NCBI RefSeq assembly: GCF_003350205.1
Contig: NZ_QLLC01000007.1
Coordinates: 62,001-126,000, forward strand
DNA: 64,000 nucleotides
Origin: Brevundimonas bullata
GTDB taxonomy: Bacteria > Pseudomonadota > Alphaproteobacteria > Caulobacterales > Caulobacteraceae
Reading direction: 5' to 3'
Shown: piece by piece, positions 33,402-40,801 of the stretch
How positions within the stretch are numbered: position 1 is the first letter of the stretch
Layout: each line of letters begins with the position of its first letter
Program-made: the position numbers and the translations under genes
Notes under the pieces: model-generated
Databases searched by the model: none
The model's input: only the letters and a program-made list of their open reading frames with translations
What the model was told of the DNA's origin: nothing

Positions 33402-34721
33402 TCAGGCCGCCTTCTGGCTCCACAGGTCGAGATCCGCCTCACGGCCGATCAGGGCCAGGCCGGAGGCGATGGATTCGAATTCGCCGCCGGTCTCGATGCG
33501 GTCGGCGCCGAAGCGGCGGATGAAGATGTCGCGCACCGCGGGGACGAAGGAGGTGCCGCCGGTCAGGAAGACGCGATCGATCTGTGCGCCCTCCAGACCC
33601 GACTGGGCCATGGCCTCGTCGACGGCGGCCTCCATGGCCTGAAGCTCAGGCGCGATCCAGCCCTCGAAGTCCGTGCGTTTGACCGGCTTCTCGATCCGCA
33701 CCGATCCGGCTAGGAAGGAGAAGACCGCCTCCTCGTCCCGCGACAGGGCTTCTTTCAGACCCGAGACGGCGCGGTAGAGGGCATAGCCGTGGTTGTCGTC
33801 CAGCACCTCGATCAGGCGTTCAATCTTCTCGGGCTCCAGCGCGGTGGAGGCCAGGCCGCGAATGTCGCGCATGTCCTTGGAGGCGCGCAGCAGGGCCAGT
33901 TGGTCCCAGCGGGCGAAGGCGCTGTAATAGCGCTGCGGGATGGGCAGACGGTTGTCGAAGGCGCGGTACAGGCTGCCCTTGCCCAGTTCCGGCGAGACCA
34001 GCTGGTCGATGATCCGATAGTCGAAGGCGTCGCCCGCCACGCCCACGCCCGAGCGCGCCAGCGGCGTGGACTTCAGCGCGCCGTCGGCCCGCTCGAACCG
34101 CACGATGGAAAAGTCGCTGGTGCCGCCGCCGAAGTCGGCGACCAGGACATTGGCGTCCTGCTTCAGCGCCCGCGCAAAGAAAAAGGCCGCGCCGACGGGT
34201 TCATAGGCGTAGCGGATGTCGGTGAAGCCCAGACGGGCAAAGGCCGCCTCATAGCGCTCCAGCGCCAGGGCCTCGTTGGGATTGCCGCCGGCGAAGGTGA
34301 CGGGACGGCCGACGATGATGCGCGGCGGCAGGTCGTCCATCGCCCCGTCGGCATGGTGCTTCAGCCGCAGCAGGAAGGCCGACAGCAGGTCCTCGAAGCG
34401 ATAGCGGCGGTTGTCGATGCGCGTCTCGGTAAAGGCGGCGCTGGCGGCGAAGGTCTTGAACGACTGGATGAAGCGGGTGTCCAGCGGGTCCTCGACATAG
34501 GCGTCGATGGCCCAGGGCCCGGCCTCGATCACGCGCTCGGGCGAGCCGCCGTCGCGGGCCTCATGCAGTTGGAAGCTCAGCGCCGAGCGGAAGGCGAACA
34601 GGTCCTTCTCGTCAGTATGAAACCGCACCAGGGTCGCGGGGCCGTCGCCGTGGGTCAGCGACACCACCGTATTGGTCGTGCCGAAGTCGATGCCGATGGT
34701 GGCGGGCGTCGCGGACGTCAT
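33402..34721 (-). CDS. yegD: Hsp70-family protein YegD-like
   Basis: A 439-residue protein of the actin/Hsp70 ATPase fold without the C-terminal substrate-binding domain. Landmarks are 'IGIDFGTTNTVVSL' (phosphate 1) near residue 8, 'RPVTFAG', 'VADFGGGTSDFSIV' (phosphate 2) near residue 195, and 'VFLTGGTSFVPAVRDIFIRR' (adenosine motif) near residue 385. The E. coli homologue YegD has no established client. It is the last gene of the minus arm of the PspA/ATP-grasp cluster, 94 bases after the DUF1190 gene, so membership is suggested by location only. Confidence 0.88.
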   Translation of the reverse strand: MTSATPATIGIDFGTTNTVVSLTHGDGPATLVRFHTDEKDLFAFRSALSFQLHEARDGGSPERVIEAGPWAIDAYVEDPLDTRFIQSFKTFAASAAFTETRIDNRRYRFEDLLSAFLLRLKHHADGAMDDLPPRIIVGRPVTFAGGNPNEALALERYEAAFARLGFTDIRYAYEPVGAAFFFARALKQDANVLVADFGGGTSDFSIVRFERADGALKSTPLARSGVGVAGDAFDYRIIDQLVSPELGKGSLYRAFDNRLPIPQRYYSAFARWDQLALLRASKDMRDIRGLASTALEPEKIERLIEVLDDNHGYALYRAVSGLKEALSRDEEAVFSFLAGSVRIEKPVKRTDFEGWIAPELQAMEAAVDEAMAQSGLEGAQIDRVFLTGGTSFVPAVRDIFIRRFGADRIETGGEFESIASGLALIGREADLDLWSQKAA

Positions 34722-34815
34722 GGGAAAACCTGCGGGGAGAGGGGCCGGGGTTCGTAGCCCCCTGCCCGCTCACGTCAAGGGCGACAGTACCCTTGTCTCA
34801 GCATCGGCGACCAAC

Positions 34816-35433
34816 CTAGCCGCCGTACCCCCGACCGCCGCCGCCGAATCCGCCGCGCGAGACGACCGTAGTGCGGCTCTGCACCCGGCTGGGGGCCTGA
34901 CGAGCCACGTCGCCGTATTCCCGGCCGTTGGTCAGGGTCTTGCCGGTGCGATAGTCGCGATAGGCGTAACCGCCGCCGTAGCCGTTGGAATACTGGTTGT
35001 TGCGATCCCGGTAGATCGGGCCGCCCCCGCGATAGCCGCCGCCGTTCAACATCTGGCCGACGACGAAACCGGCCAGCAGCGGCGTGAAGAAGGAGCCCCC
35101 GCCGCTGTTGTTCGGCTGGCACTGCGACGGGCCCCACTGACCTTCGCATTCGGACTGGGTGGCGTAGCGCGGCGCGGTCTCGGCGGCGGCCTTCTGGGCG
35201 GCGGCCTGGGCGGCGTCGCACTCGGCGTCCGAAATGTCGTTGGCGGCGCGGCACTCGTCCAGCGAGGTATAGACCGGGGTGGGCTCCGGCTCCGGCGCGG
35301 CCACGCGTTGGGGCGACCCGCAGGCGGCCAGAGAGAAGCTGGCGGTGGCCATCAGGCTGCTGACGTGCAGGACGCGCGAGCGCTTCATCCGGCGCATCGT
35401 CGCGGTCTTCGGCAAGTCCTTGGGATCAGTCAT
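34816..35433 (-). CDS. DUF1190 (YgiB/YjfM-like) lipoprotein
   Basis: A 205-residue protein with N-terminal 'MKRSRVLHVSSLMATASFSL' leading to the lipobox 'LAAC', which is the family hallmark, then 'YTSLDECRAANDISDAECDA' and 'SECEGQWGPSQCQ'. Several cysteines probably form disulphides in the periplasm. The C-terminal half is Gly/Tyr/Arg/Asn-rich, aggregation-prone in appearance and typical of DUF1190. In E. coli yjfM and ygiB sit next to glutathionylspermidine-synthase-like genes (yjfC, ygiC), the same pairing as here at 38115. The first ATG (35433) adds 15 residues before the family core. Confidence 0.85.
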   Translation of the reverse strand: MTDPKDLPKTATMRRMKRSRVLHVSSLMATASFSLAACGSPQRVAAPEPEPTPVYTSLDECRAANDISDAECDAAQAAAQKAAAETAPRYATQSECEGQWGPSQCQPNNSGGGSFFTPLLAGFVVGQMLNGGGYRGGGPIYRDRNNQYSNGYGGGYAYRDYRTGKTLTNGREYGDVARQAPSRVQSRTTVVSRGGFGGGGRGYGG

Positions 35434-35438
35434 CGCGG

Positions 35439-35852
35439 TCACGCCGTCATGCAGGCGGCGTTCAGCAGCCCGACGCAGATGGAGATGGCGGCCAGATAGA
35501 CCGCCGCCGCGATCTCGCCCGCCTCGATGCGAACGACCAGGTTGCGGAACGCCATGCGGCTGATGGTGACGAAGACCAGGATCTGGATCACGCCGGCCAG
35601 CAGGGCCCAGGCGGCGAACTCCATCAGGCTGACGGTATGCGACAGGGCCGAGGCCAAGGGCAGGACGTAGCCGATCAGGGCGCCCCCGAGAGCAATGGAA
35701 GCGGCGGTGTTGCCTTCCCGGATCAGCGTATGCTCGTGATAGGGCGTGACCCACTGGTAGATCAGCTTGAACGCCAGGGTGAAGACTCCGGCCATGGCGA
35801 AGGCGATCAGGAAGGCGATCGCCCCCTGCTGAAACGTGAACCAGTCGAACAT
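35439..35852 (-). CDS. DUF350 (YjfL-like) inner-membrane protein
   Basis: A 137-residue protein with four hydrophobic helices, starting 'MFDWFTFQQGAIAFLIAFAM'. The pattern 'NTAASIALGGALIGYVLPLA' and 'ILVFVTISRMAF' matches the DUF350 duplicated two-helix unit. I choose the second ATG, since GGGGAG lies 9 bases before it, whereas it directly abuts the first ATG (35861). It is between the DUF2491 and DUF1190 genes with 5-24 base gaps, as in E. coli yjfK-yjfL-yjfM. Function unknown; probably the membrane anchor of the system. Confidence 0.85.
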   Translation of the reverse strand: MFDWFTFQQGAIAFLIAFAMAGVFTLAFKLIYQWVTPYHEHTLIREGNTAASIALGGALIGYVLPLASALSHTVSLMEFAAWALLAGVIQILVFVTISRMAFRNLVVRIEAGEIAAAVYLAAISICVGLLNAACMTA

Positions 35853-35875
35853 CTGCTGCATCTCCCCAGGCGCCG

Positions 35876-36523
35876 TCAGGCGCGAAACTCGGCCATTTCC
35901 AGCGGAATGCCGATCATGATTTCGTGTGTCGTCTCGCCGCCCTCGGGCTGCTGCTCCAGGGCGATCATCAGTTCGCGTCCGCCCGCCAGATCACGGCCGT
36001 ACAGCATGCAGGTCTGGAAGATCTTCGCATAGGGCGTACCCGCCGTGCGGTCGTCCCAGATGGTCTCCCACAGGGTGACGGGCGGCTGGACGGCGTCGCT
36101 TTCAGAGAACCAGAAGCGCGGATAGTCGGGCAGTTCCTCAGCCGCGCCATGAAACACCGGCGCCGACAGGCGGTCGCGCCAGATACGGCGTTCGCGCTCA
36201 CCCGGCGGATAGGCCGAGGTCCAGGGGATGAACAGGCTGAAGTCGTAGCTTTCGGTGCCCACCTCATCGTCGCTCATGGCCTGAAGCATGACGTGGTCGT
36301 CAGTATAGAAGCGGTGAACGAACTGCCCGCCGTCCAGCGTGACCAGACCCTGGGCCGTGATGTCCAGGACGTCGCGGTCCAGGGTGAAATGGGTCTCGTC
36401 GCCCAGCCGACGCCAGGCCAGCGGGTCCAGCGCCACGGTGCGGCCCACGGTGATATTGCGCACCGTCGCCAGACGCGACGCGGGCGCGGCCTTGTCCGAC
36501 TGTCCGAAAAGCTTCTTGAACAT
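35876..36523 (-). CDS. DUF2491 (YjfK-like) protein
   Basis: A 215-residue soluble protein with no signal peptide. It has a beta-rich look with 'GRTVALDPLAWRRLGDETHF' (the conserved N-terminal stretch) and 'PYAKIFQTCMLYGRDL' near the C-terminus. YjfK and its family have no assigned activity. It is the first gene of the minus arm and diverges from the DUF2170 fusion gene across 135 bases. The start ATG overlaps no other frame. Confidence 0.82.
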   Translation of the reverse strand: MFKKLFGQSDKAAPASRLATVRNITVGRTVALDPLAWRRLGDETHFTLDRDVLDITAQGLVTLDGGQFVHRFYTDDHVMLQAMSDDEVGTESYDFSLFIPWTSAYPPGERERRIWRDRLSAPVFHGAAEELPDYPRFWFSESDAVQPPVTLWETIWDDRTAGTPYAKIFQTCMLYGRDLAGGRELMIALEQQPEGGETTHEIMIGIPLEMAEFRA

Positions 36524-36635
36524 GGGTGACTATCTAGGCCTGCCGCGAGCCGACTGCGAGAAAACACAGACGGTGCGACCGAATGATGCGGGTCATGGTC
36601 CGAAATTCCGTCCTGCATTGCCCGATGTCAAGCGT

Positions 36636-36655
36636 TCATGTTACGCGTTACATGA
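36636..36655. promoter_or_regulatory. Near-perfect palindrome at the DUF2170-fusion start: candidate operator
   Basis: TCATGTTACG followed by CGTTACATGA forms a 20-bp dyad with one mismatched pair per arm. It ends three bases before the ATG of the DUF2170 fusion gene and has no ribosome-binding site inside it. Bound protein here would block transcription or translation of the plus arm, and it lies between the two divergent arms. A regulatory role is inferred. Confidence 0.5.
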
Positions 36656-36658
36656 AAC

Positions 36659-37354
36659 ATGACCAAGCCCCCCGCACCTTCCTCCGCCGCGACCGAGCGC
36701 ATTCGTGCGTGGCGACAGGCGCGCCGCGAGGCCGGGCTGGTCAAGCTGGAGCTCTGGGTGCCCGAGGCCGCACGCGACGACGTCAAGGCGGCCGTCCGCG
36801 CCATCATCACCGATTCGACCCGCGGCCCCCATCTTGCCGGACGAGACCTTGCCGGCCGGGCGCGCCGCCCCACTTCTGACCCCATCACTTCTGGAGACGA
36901 CCACCACATGGACGCCGTGATCGAGACCCCCTGGACCGTGCCGGCCATCAAGGAGGCCATGGACGCCTCGCCTCTGGTCCGCGACGGCGAAATGACCCTG
37001 CGCGTGCTGGAAGGCGCCGAGCCGGTCCTGCTGGCCACCATGCACGAATACGGCGACCTGCCGGTCTATCTCAGCGTCGGCGGGGCGCAGATCGTCTGTT
37101 CGGTGCTGCTGTGGCCGGTGGCCGAACAGGCCGACCGTCACGCCTTCAATGAGTTCCTGCTGAAGGCCCAGCGCGTGGTGCCGCTGTCGAACTTCGCCAT
37201 CACCAATGTGGGCGGCGAGGATGTCTATGAGCTGATGGGCGAGCTGTCGTGCAAGACGACGCTGCAGACCATCCTGATCGAGTTGCGCACCCTGGCGGAA
37301 AACGCCATCGACGCCACCGAACTGCGTGAAACCTTCGGCGCCGACGCCGCCTGA
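36659..37354 (+). CDS. DUF2170 (YjfI-like) protein with N-terminal putative ribbon-helix-helix-type domain
   Basis: A 231-residue protein. Residues from about 84 (starting 'MDAVIETPWTVPAIKEAMDA') form the DUF2170 domain, including 'PVYLSVGGAQIVCSVLLWPV' and 'NFAITNVGGEDVYELMGELS'. This domain alone is about the size of E. coli YjfI (133 residues). The first 50 residues ('RIRAWRQARREAGLVKLELW', then VPEAARDDVKAAVRAII) form a basic helix, a beta-strand and a helix, the order found in ribbon-helix-helix DNA-binding proteins; a linker follows. An internal ATG at 36908 lies at the start of the DUF2170 domain. The gene starts next to the palindrome, so autoregulation is possible. The pspA gene follows after 16 bases. 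Confidence 0.78.
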   Translation: MTKPPAPSSAATERIRAWRQARREAGLVKLELWVPEAARDDVKAAVRAIITDSTRGPHLAGRDLAGRARRPTSDPITSGDDHHMDAVIETPWTVPAIKEAMDASPLVRDGEMTLRVLEGAEPVLLATMHEYGDLPVYLSVGGAQIVCSVLLWPVAEQADRHAFNEFLLKAQRVVPLSNFAITNVGGEDVYELMGELSCKTTLQTILIELRTLAENAIDATELRETFGADAA

Positions 37355-37370
37355 TCCCGGAGACCCCACC

Positions 37371-38111
37371 ATGTCCATGCTCAGAAAACTCTCCGCCCTG
37401 TTTCGCGGCACCGCCCATGACGCGGCCCAGGGCGTCGTCGACGCCAATGCGCTGAAGATCCTCGATCAGGAAATCCGCGACGCCGACAACGCCCAGGGCA
37501 AGGCGCGCGACGACTTGGCCGGCCTGGTGGCGCGCCGCCGCATGGCCGAGAACGAAATGGCCAGCTTCCACGACCAGATCGCCAAGTATGAAAGCTCGGC
37601 GCGCTCGGCCCTGGGTCAGGGCAAGACCGATCTGGCGCGCGAAGTCGCCGGCCGCATCGCCGAACTGGAAGTCGAGATCAACAGCCGCGGCCCGCTGATC
37701 GAGGATATGAAGACGGCTGAGGCGCGGCTGCGCACCGCCATCGCCTCGACCGACCAGAAGATCGAGACGCTTCGTCGCGAGATCGACATCGTCAAGGTCA
37801 ACGAGTCCGTCCAGCGCGCCCAGACCTCGGTGGCGCTGAACTCGGCCGGCGCCCAGTCGCGCATCGGCTCGGCCGCCGACAGTCTGCAACGCATCAAGCA
37901 GCGCCAGGCCGTGCAGGAAGAAAAACTGCGCGAGAACCAGGCCCTGGAAGACCGCCGCACCGGCGCCGATCTGGACGCCAAGCTGCGCGACGCCGGCATC
38001 CTGCCCGGCCATTCCTCGGCTGACGACGTTCTGGCTCGCCTGACCCAGAAGGACGTGACCATCGTCACCCCGCGCATCGGCCAAGCAACGCCCGACAAGG
38101 ACCCGGCCTGA
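37371..38111 (+). CDS. PspA/IM30-family (YjfJ-like) membrane-associated protein
   Basis: A 246-residue protein, predominantly alpha-helical with a long coiled coil (about residues 30-190), starting 'MSMLRKLSALFRGTAHDAAQ'. PspA-family proteins bind stressed membranes through an amphipathic N-terminal helix and polymerise to limit leakage. The E. coli paralogue YjfJ lies in yjfIJKLMC. The ATG at 37371 is chosen because the upstream extension overlaps DUF2170 coding sequence. Neither pspF, pspB nor pspC is nearby, so regulation is not of the classical Psp type. Confidence 0.88.
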   Translation: MSMLRKLSALFRGTAHDAAQGVVDANALKILDQEIRDADNAQGKARDDLAGLVARRRMAENEMASFHDQIAKYESSARSALGQGKTDLAREVAGRIAELEVEINSRGPLIEDMKTAEARLRTAIASTDQKIETLRREIDIVKVNESVQRAQTSVALNSAGAQSRIGSAADSLQRIKQRQAVQEEKLRENQALEDRRTGADLDAKLRDAGILPGHSSADDVLARLTQKDVTIVTPRIGQATPDKDPA

Positions 38112-38114
38112 TCC

Positions 38115-39281
38115 ATGCAACGTCTGCGCCTTGATCCCCGCCCTGACTGGGACGCCCAGGCCGACAGCCTCGGCTTCACCTGGCGTCACACCGGCGGTGA
38201 ACTCTATTGGGACGAAACCGCCGCCTATGCCTTTACGATGGCCGAGGTCGAGGACGGGATCGAGGCGCCGACCGAGGAATTGCACGCCATGTGCCTGGAT
38301 CTGGTCGCCGAGGCGGTCCAGTCCGAACGGCTGATGGAGCATCTCGACATCCCGGAGTCCATGCGGGACTACGTCGCCGCCAGTTGGAACCGGGGCGATC
38401 CGTCGCTCTACGGCCGCTTCGACTTCGCCTATGACGGCACGGGTCCGGCCAAGCTCTATGAATACAACGCCGACACCCCGACCAGCATCTATGAGACGGC
38501 GGTGTTCCAGTGGTTGTGGCTGGAGGATCAGATCAAGGCCGGCGTCCTGGCCGCCGACGTCGATCAGTTCAACAGCCTGCACGAGAAGCTGGTTGAGCGC
38601 TTCCGGGCCATCTTCCCCAACGGCGGCTTCGTCCACTTCAGTTCGGACGCCGACTTCGTCGAGGATCGCCAGACCGTGCGCTTCCTGGAAGACCTGGCCC
38701 AGCAGGCCGGGCTGGACCCGCAGTTCGTCGCCATCGACCAGATCGGCCTGAACGCGGACGGACAGTTCGTCGACCACGAGAACTGGATCATCCAAGCGAT
38801 GTTCAAGCTCTATCCGTGGGAGCAGATGCTGCGCGACGACTACGCCGCGCCCCTGCCGACCGCGGGGGTGACGGTGCTGGAACCCGCGTGGAAGAGCATC
38901 CTGTCCAACAAGGCGATCCTGCCCCTGCTGTGGGAACGCCATGCCGGCCACCCCAACCTGCTGGAAGCCTATTTCGAGGACGATCCGGCGCATTCAGCCC
39001 TTGGATCATCCTACGTCCGCAAGCCCTTGTTTTCACGCGAAGGCGCCAATGTCGAACTGATCGACCAGGGCCGTAGCGTCGCCGAGATCATCGACGGCGG
39101 CTATGGCGAGGGACGCTGGATCCGTCAGGCGCTTTGCAATCCGCCGAGCTTCGACGGCAACCACGTCATCGTCGGCTCGTGGGTCGTCGGAGACGAGGCC
39201 GCCGGCATGAGCCTGCGAGAGGATGTCAGCCTGATCACCCGCAACACCTCTCGCTTCCTGCCCCACTTCATCCGCGACTGA
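38115..39281 (+). CDS. Glutathionylspermidine synthase-like ATP-grasp protein (YjfC/YgiC family)
   Basis: A 388-residue ATP-grasp enzyme resembling the synthetase half of glutathionylspermidine synthase without the amidase domain. Motifs are 'YGRFDFAYDGTGPAKLYEYN' near residue 95, continuing 'ADTPTSIYE', and 'YVRKPLFSREGANVEL' near residue 300, which carry ATP/Mg2+-binding residues. Known members ligate peptide carboxylates to amines, but E. coli YjfC and YgiC have no proven substrate. It starts 3 bases after pspA in the same operon. The ATP-grasp next to PspA, DUF350 and DUF1190 is a conserved pairing and suggests it modifies a protein or small molecule at the envelope. Confidence 0.9.
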   Translation: MQRLRLDPRPDWDAQADSLGFTWRHTGGELYWDETAAYAFTMAEVEDGIEAPTEELHAMCLDLVAEAVQSERLMEHLDIPESMRDYVAASWNRGDPSLYGRFDFAYDGTGPAKLYEYNADTPTSIYETAVFQWLWLEDQIKAGVLAADVDQFNSLHEKLVERFRAIFPNGGFVHFSSDADFVEDRQTVRFLEDLAQQAGLDPQFVAIDQIGLNADGQFVDHENWIIQAMFKLYPWEQMLRDDYAAPLPTAGVTVLEPAWKSILSNKAILPLLWERHAGHPNLLEAYFEDDPAHSALGSSYVRKPLFSREGANVELIDQGRSVAEIIDGGYGEGRWIRQALCNPPSFDGNHVIVGSWVVGDEAAGMSLREDVSLITRNTSRFLPHFIRD

Positions 39282-39300
39282 ACAGGCCGGACAGCAGGCG

Positions 39301-39669
39301 TCAGTCGCCGTTGGGCAGTCGCGCGATGAAGTGGCCCTTGATGCCTTCGGGCCAGTCGCGATAGGCGACGGCGCCCTCGGGGCTGGCGGCGTAGAGGCGG
39401 GCGAAGTCGACAACGGCCTGGGCGTCTTCTGGCGTCGGCGCGAACCGTCCCGCCAGATAGCCGGGCTTGTTCTGCCCGGACAGATAGACGGAACAGCGGC
39501 TGGCGCAGGCCCAAAGACAGGCCTGTTCCTCGACACGAAGACCGTCGATGCCCGCCCCCGCGGCTTCAATCAGACCGAGCAGACGCTGGCCGCCGGTGCG
39601 GCCTTCGGCGTCCACGGGCTCCTCGTCCGAATGGCGGCAGGTGGTGCAGACGATCAGGCGCGCCGTCAT
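39301..39669 (-). CDS. DUF1636 ferredoxin-like protein, cobalamin-operon associated
   Basis: A 122-residue protein with 'VCTTCRHSDEE' (C8-x2-C11) and 'CLWACASRCSVYLSG', which together give cysteines in the pattern of thioredoxin-like [2Fe-2S] ferredoxins. The family is repeatedly found in cobalamin gene clusters, with no proven role; metal or electron transfer to a cobalamin enzyme such as the adenosyltransferase reductive step is one possibility. Its start overlaps the cobO stop (TGATG), so it is the last gene of the cobalamin operon. It is convergent with the ATP-grasp gene, 20 bases away. Confidence 0.82.
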   Translation of the reverse strand: MTARLIVCTTCRHSDEEPVDAEGRTGGQRLLGLIEAAGAGIDGLRVEEQACLWACASRCSVYLSGQNKPGYLAGRFAPTPEDAQAVVDFARLYAASPEGAVAYRDWPEGIKGHFIARLPNGD

Positions 39670-40277
39670 CAGAACTCGACCCCGGCCTGCGCTTTCACGC
39701 CGCTGCGGAACGGGTGCTTGACCATCTGCATATCAGTAACCAGATCCGCCGCCTCGATCAGCTCGGGCGGCGCATTGCGGCCGGTGATGACGACGTGGGT
39801 GTCGGCCGGGCGGGCGGCCAGCACCGCCAGCACCTCTGCGACCGGCAGATAATCATAGCGCAAGGCGATGTTCAGCTCGTCGCAGACGACCATCTTCCAC
39901 TCCGGGTCCATGATCCGCGCCTTGGCGGCGTCCCACGCCTCGCGCACCTTGGCGATGTCGCGGGTGCGGTCCTGGGTGTCCCAGGTGAAGCCCTCGCCCA
40001 TGGGTCGCATCTCGACCAGATCGGGAAAGGCGTCGAACAGGTTCTGTTCGCCCGTCTCCATCGCCCCCTTGATGAACTGGATGATCGACGTCTTCATCCC
40101 GTGGCCTATCATGCGGCAGACCATGCCCAGCGCCGCCGTGGTCTTGCCCTTGCCGGTCCCGGTATGGACGATGACCAGGCCGCGCTCGACCGTCTTGCCG
40201 GCCATCATCCGGGCGCGGGCGGCCTGAACCTTCTTCATCTTCTCGGCGTGGCGGGCGTTCAGTTCAGCTTCGGTCAT
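39669..40277 (-). CDS. cobO: Cob(I)yrinic acid a,c-diamide adenosyltransferase
   Basis: CobO (BtuR/CobA type) transfers the adenosyl group from ATP to the reduced cobalt of corrinoids. The 202-residue protein has the P-loop-like 'IVHTGTGKGKTTAALGM' near residue 38, 'GFTWDTQDRTRD' and 'VVCDELNIALRYDYL', all diagnostic of this type. It overlaps the phosphatase gene upstream as ATGA. It allows imported non-adenosylated corrinoids to be activated, consistent with a salvage pathway. Confidence 0.96.
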   Translation of the reverse strand: MTEAELNARHAEKMKKVQAARARMMAGKTVERGLVIVHTGTGKGKTTAALGMVCRMIGHGMKTSIIQFIKGAMETGEQNLFDAFPDLVEMRPMGEGFTWDTQDRTRDIAKVREAWDAAKARIMDPEWKMVVCDELNIALRYDYLPVAEVLAVLAARPADTHVVITGRNAPPELIEAADLVTDMQMVKHPFRSGVKAQAGVEF

Positions 40278-40801
40278 CGGCGCGTTTCTTTTTCAGGCGA
40301 CAGGTCGAGTTCAAAGGCTTGGCCCCAGGCGGTCTCGGCCCCGCGCCCTATGGCGGCGACGGCGCGGGTCATGGCGCCGTCTCGGTTCAGAAGACGGTCG
40401 GCCAGGGCCACGATCATGGGATTGGGCGTGGCGGTCGGGGCCAGGCTACGCAGGCGCACGGCCCAGTCCGCCTCGCGGCCCGGCGCGGTGCGGTCACAGG
40501 CGATTACATAGGCCGCCGCCGTCGAGCGGCTGACCCCGGCCCAGCAATGGATCAGCAGGGGCCGCGTCCCGTCCCAGCTTGCCGCAAAGGCCAGCAGGGC
40601 GGCGACATCCGTCTCGGTCGGCGGCGTCAGGCCTTCACGCGGCTCGACGATGTCGTTGAACCTCAGGTCCAGCCGGTGCGACGGAGCCGGGGCCAGGGGC
40701 GCATCGACATGGCCGGGCGAGGCCAGGCTGATCAGGTGCGACGGTTGATGACGCGCCACCAGACCCGCCACCTCATGCAAGGGCGCAATGATCAGCTTCA
40801 T
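40274..40801 (-). CDS. Tyrosine/dual-specificity-type protein phosphatase in the cobalamin operon
   Basis: A 175-residue protein with the cysteine phosphatase loop 'LIHCWAGVSRSTAAAYV' (HCx5RS type) near residue 90. An upstream acid is likely in 'LRFNDIVEPREG'. It is flanked by cobS and cobO with ATGA overlaps at both ends, so it is an integral part of the operon. The family covers many protein and small-molecule phosphatases. Because no CobC-type histidine phosphatase for alpha-ribazole 5'-phosphate is seen in the window, this enzyme is a candidate replacement. Confidence 0.85.
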   Translation of the reverse strand: MKLIIAPLHEVAGLVARHQPSHLISLASPGHVDAPLAPAPSHRLDLRFNDIVEPREGLTPPTETDVAALLAFAASWDGTRPLLIHCWAGVSRSTAAAYVIACDRTAPGREADWAVRLRSLAPTATPNPMIVALADRLLNRDGAMTRAVAAIGRGAETAWGQAFELDLSPEKETRR

